Source: Ilumatobacteraceae bacterium (GTDB lineage Bacteria > Actinomycetota > Acidimicrobiia > Acidimicrobiales > Ilumatobacteraceae). Taken from it: a DNA stretch of 7,737 nt. The stretch is from contig JAENVT010000061.1 in the NCBI GenBank assembly GCA_016650435.1, positions 1 through 7,737 of the forward strand. Reading direction: 5' to 3'. A model generated the notes under the pieces. It saw only the letters and a program-made list of their open reading frames with translations. It searched no databases and was not told the origin of the DNA. A program made the position numbers and the translations under genes. Of this stretch, positions 6,430 to 7,737 are shown one piece after another (within the stretch, counting starts at the first letter, position 1; every line of letters begins with the position of its first letter).

Positions 6430-7514
6430 AGCAGCTCGGTCAGGATCGCGGCCAGCAACCGGGAGCGGTCGATCATCGTGTCGACGACGACGAACTCGTG
6501 GTCGGCGTGGGCGCCGCCGCCCACCGCGCCGAGACCGTCGAGGGTCGGCACGCCGATCGCTGCGGTGAAGTTGCCGTCGCTGCCACCTCCGACGGCGATG
6601 CCGGTGACTGCCCCGAGTCCGGTCGTCGCCGCGGCCGATTGGGCCACCGCGAACAGCGACGTCGATGCGGACTCCTGCATCGGTGGTCGCTCGAGGCCGC
6701 CCGACACCTCGACCCCGGCGCCGGGCACATCGGACGACAAGGTCGCCATCAGATGTTCGACGCGCTCCTTCTCCCCCGCCGCGTTGACGCGGGCATCGAC
6801 GCGGACCTTCGTCAGCGCCGGCACGACGTTGTCGGCCGTGCCAGCGGTGGCGACAGTCGGCGTCACGGTGGTGCCCTTCTCGGGATCACCGAACGTCGCG
6901 ATCCGGGTGATCAACTGCGCGGCGGCGACGAGCGAGTTGATCCCCTTCTCCGGCTCGAGGCCGGCGTGAGCCGCGCGACCATGAACGATCACTTCGAACG
7001 TACCGGTGCCCTTGCGCGCTGTCTTCAGCGCCCCGCCATCGGCGCTGGGCTCCATCACCAAAACTGCGCCGCAGGCGAGCGCCCGTTCCTCGATCAATGC
7101 ACGCGACGCCTTCGAACCGACTTCTTCGTCGGCGGTGATCAACAACTCGACACCGTCGAGATCGTCGAGCAGCGTGAGAGCGTGGATCGCCAACACGATG
7201 CCGCCCTTCATGTCGAACACTCCGGGTCCGGTTGCCTTGCCGTCCTTCACGGTGAACGGCCGAGCGTCCAACGCGCCGAGAGGGAAAACCGTGTCGTGAT
7301 GTCCGACGATCAGCACCTTCGACGACTGCCCGAACCGGGCATGAACGTGGGGACCGGCAACGCTCTCGACAAGCTCAGCGCGGCACCCGAGCCGCCGCTC
7401 GATCACATCGCGCACCGCGCCGGCCGAGCGCGTGATCGCCTCGATGTCGTGCGACGGCGACTCGATCGACACGAGGTATTCGAGATCCGCCAGCATCGAG
7501 TCGAGTGAGAGCAC
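6423..7514 (-). CDS. M20 family metallopeptidase, carboxypeptidase G2-like
   Basis: A 363-residue zinc-dependent exopeptidase/amidohydrolase most like glutamate carboxypeptidase (CPG2), which removes C-terminal glutamate from N-acyl substrates. Visible landmarks: GHHDTVFP (71-78; His72 and catalytic-loop Asp74), GPGVFDMKGG (97-106; bridging Asp101), TADEEVGS (128-134 region; general base Glu130 and ligand Glu131), MEPSADGGALKTARKGTG (154-171; ligand Glu155), dimerisation-domain GRAAHAG (179-185), GGGSDGN (309-315) and GGGAHADHE (332-340; last ligand His336). All expected metal ligands are present. There is no signal peptide, so it acts in the cytoplasm; the real substrate is unknown and relatives include acetylornithine deacetylases and di/tripeptidases. 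Start GTG 7514 gives a natural N-terminus; ATG 7496 is an alternative. It begins 45 nt after the transporter gene on the same strand, and its stop lies inside a 38-bp palindromic repeat. Confidence 0.92.
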   Translation of the reverse strand: MLSLDSMLADLEYLVSIESPSHDIEAITRSAGAVRDVIERRLGCRAELVESVAGPHVHARFGQSSKVLIVGHHDTVFPLGALDARPFTVKDGKATGPGVFDMKGGIVLAIHALTLLDDLDGVELLITADEEVGSKASRALIEERALACGAVLVMEPSADGGALKTARKGTGTFEVIVHGRAAHAGLEPEKGINSLVAAAQLITRIATFGDPEKGTTVTPTVATAGTADNVVPALTKVRVDARVNAAGEKERVEHLMATLSSDVPGAGVEVSGGLERPPMQESASTSLFAVAQSAAATTGLGAVTGIAVGGGSDGNFTAAIGVPTLDGLGAVGGGAHADHEFVVVDTMIDRSRLLAAILTELLA

Positions 7515-7559
7515 GCACCCATTGTTACTGATCTACTCGCCCAAACCCAGTGGAGTGCG

Positions 7560-7737
7560 CTAGCCCTGTTTCAGGGTCACCAGTCCGAGGAGGATGATCG
7601 CGATCCCGGCGGTCTGCGAAACGGTCAGCCGCTCACCCAGCAGTGCGAGTCCGATCGCCACCGATATGACGGCTTCGATGCCGAGACCAACGACATACGT
7701 CGTGCTGAGCCCACCGCGATCGACCGCTTTGGCCAGC
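7560..7737 (-). CDS. Small multidrug resistance (SMR)-type transporter, C-terminal 58 residues
   Basis: The gene enters from the right edge and ends with TAG at 7560-7562. The visible part reads LAKAVDRGGLSTTYVVGL...GLALLGERLTVSQTAGIAIILLGLVTLKQG, with two membrane helices separated by the GERLT turn. That spacing aligns without gaps to the third and fourth helices of EmrE-type SMR proteins (SKAL..LPxxxAYAxW...GE.L....GxxLIxxGVxxL), which work as small dimeric proton antiporters for cationic compounds. EamA-family transporters of the same superfamily end similarly and cannot be excluded from this fragment. The position equivalent to EmrE Trp63 is Gly and that of Gly67 is Glu, so classical drug export is doubtful. 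It may be cotranscribed with the peptidase 45 nt downstream. Confidence 0.72.
   Translation of the reverse strand, partial: LAKAVDRGGLSTTYVVGLGIEAVISVAIGLALLGERLTVSQTAGIAIILLGLVTLKQG

Noticed and set aside
6363..7508. 381-residue open frame on plus
   Set aside because: It is fully antisense to the M20 peptidase, whose motifs are complete, and begins inside the repeat array. Low-complexity Arg/His/Asp-rich translation.

Overview
The window is GC-rich DNA of actinobacterial character. Five of the seven protein starts that can be judged have a TANNNT -10 box only 6-9 nt before the start codon and no Shine-Dalgarno sequence, which is the leaderless-mRNA layout common in actinobacteria. Start codons include GTG and probably TTG. 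I suspect an uncultured or marine/freshwater actinobacterium of the Acidimicrobiia (Ilumatobacter-like) type, but that is an impression of gene style and not a demonstrated placement.

Layout: (1) 1-703, minus: 5' part of a membrane-anchored peptidoglycan-binding L,D-transpeptidase-like protein that runs off the left edge. (2) 789-1553, minus: a DPM1-like family 2 glycosyltransferase. (3) 1612-2151, plus: a small four-helix membrane protein of unknown function, divergent from the glycosyltransferase. (4) 2144-4779, minus: a glgA-glgC glycogen operon (glycogen synthase, then ADP-glucose pyrophosphorylase). Its last gene meets the small membrane protein tail to tail, and an 8-bp palindrome supplies both stop codons. 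(5) 4780-4913: a divergent intergenic region holding a 90-bp nested palindrome. (6) 4914-6242, plus: argG, argininosuccinate synthase of the long E. coli-like type. (7) 6243-6422: a convergent spacer made almost entirely of hairpin-forming repeats. (8) 6423-7514, minus: an M20 (carboxypeptidase G2-like) metallopeptidase. (9) 7560-7737, minus: C-terminal end of a small drug/metabolite (SMR-type) transporter entering from the right edge.

Functionally this is a housekeeping region. GlgC makes ADP-glucose and GlgA polymerises it into glycogen; ArgG carries out the penultimate step of arginine synthesis; the transpeptidase and glycosyltransferase belong to envelope assembly. No mobile element gene, CRISPR array, RNA gene or defence cassette was seen.

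The less ordinary content is between genes. An identical 38-bp palindrome occurs at 4835-4872 and 6392-6429. In the first place it sits inside a larger inverted repeat whose arms cover the -35 regions of glgA and argG. In the second it supplies the stop codon of the peptidase and abuts a 52-bp-period array of GGGCGCG hairpins. These look like dispersed chromosomal repeat families. Also notable are substitutions at conserved family positions in GlgA (RVGGL for KxGGL) and in the SMR-like transporter (no Trp at the EmrE W63 position).
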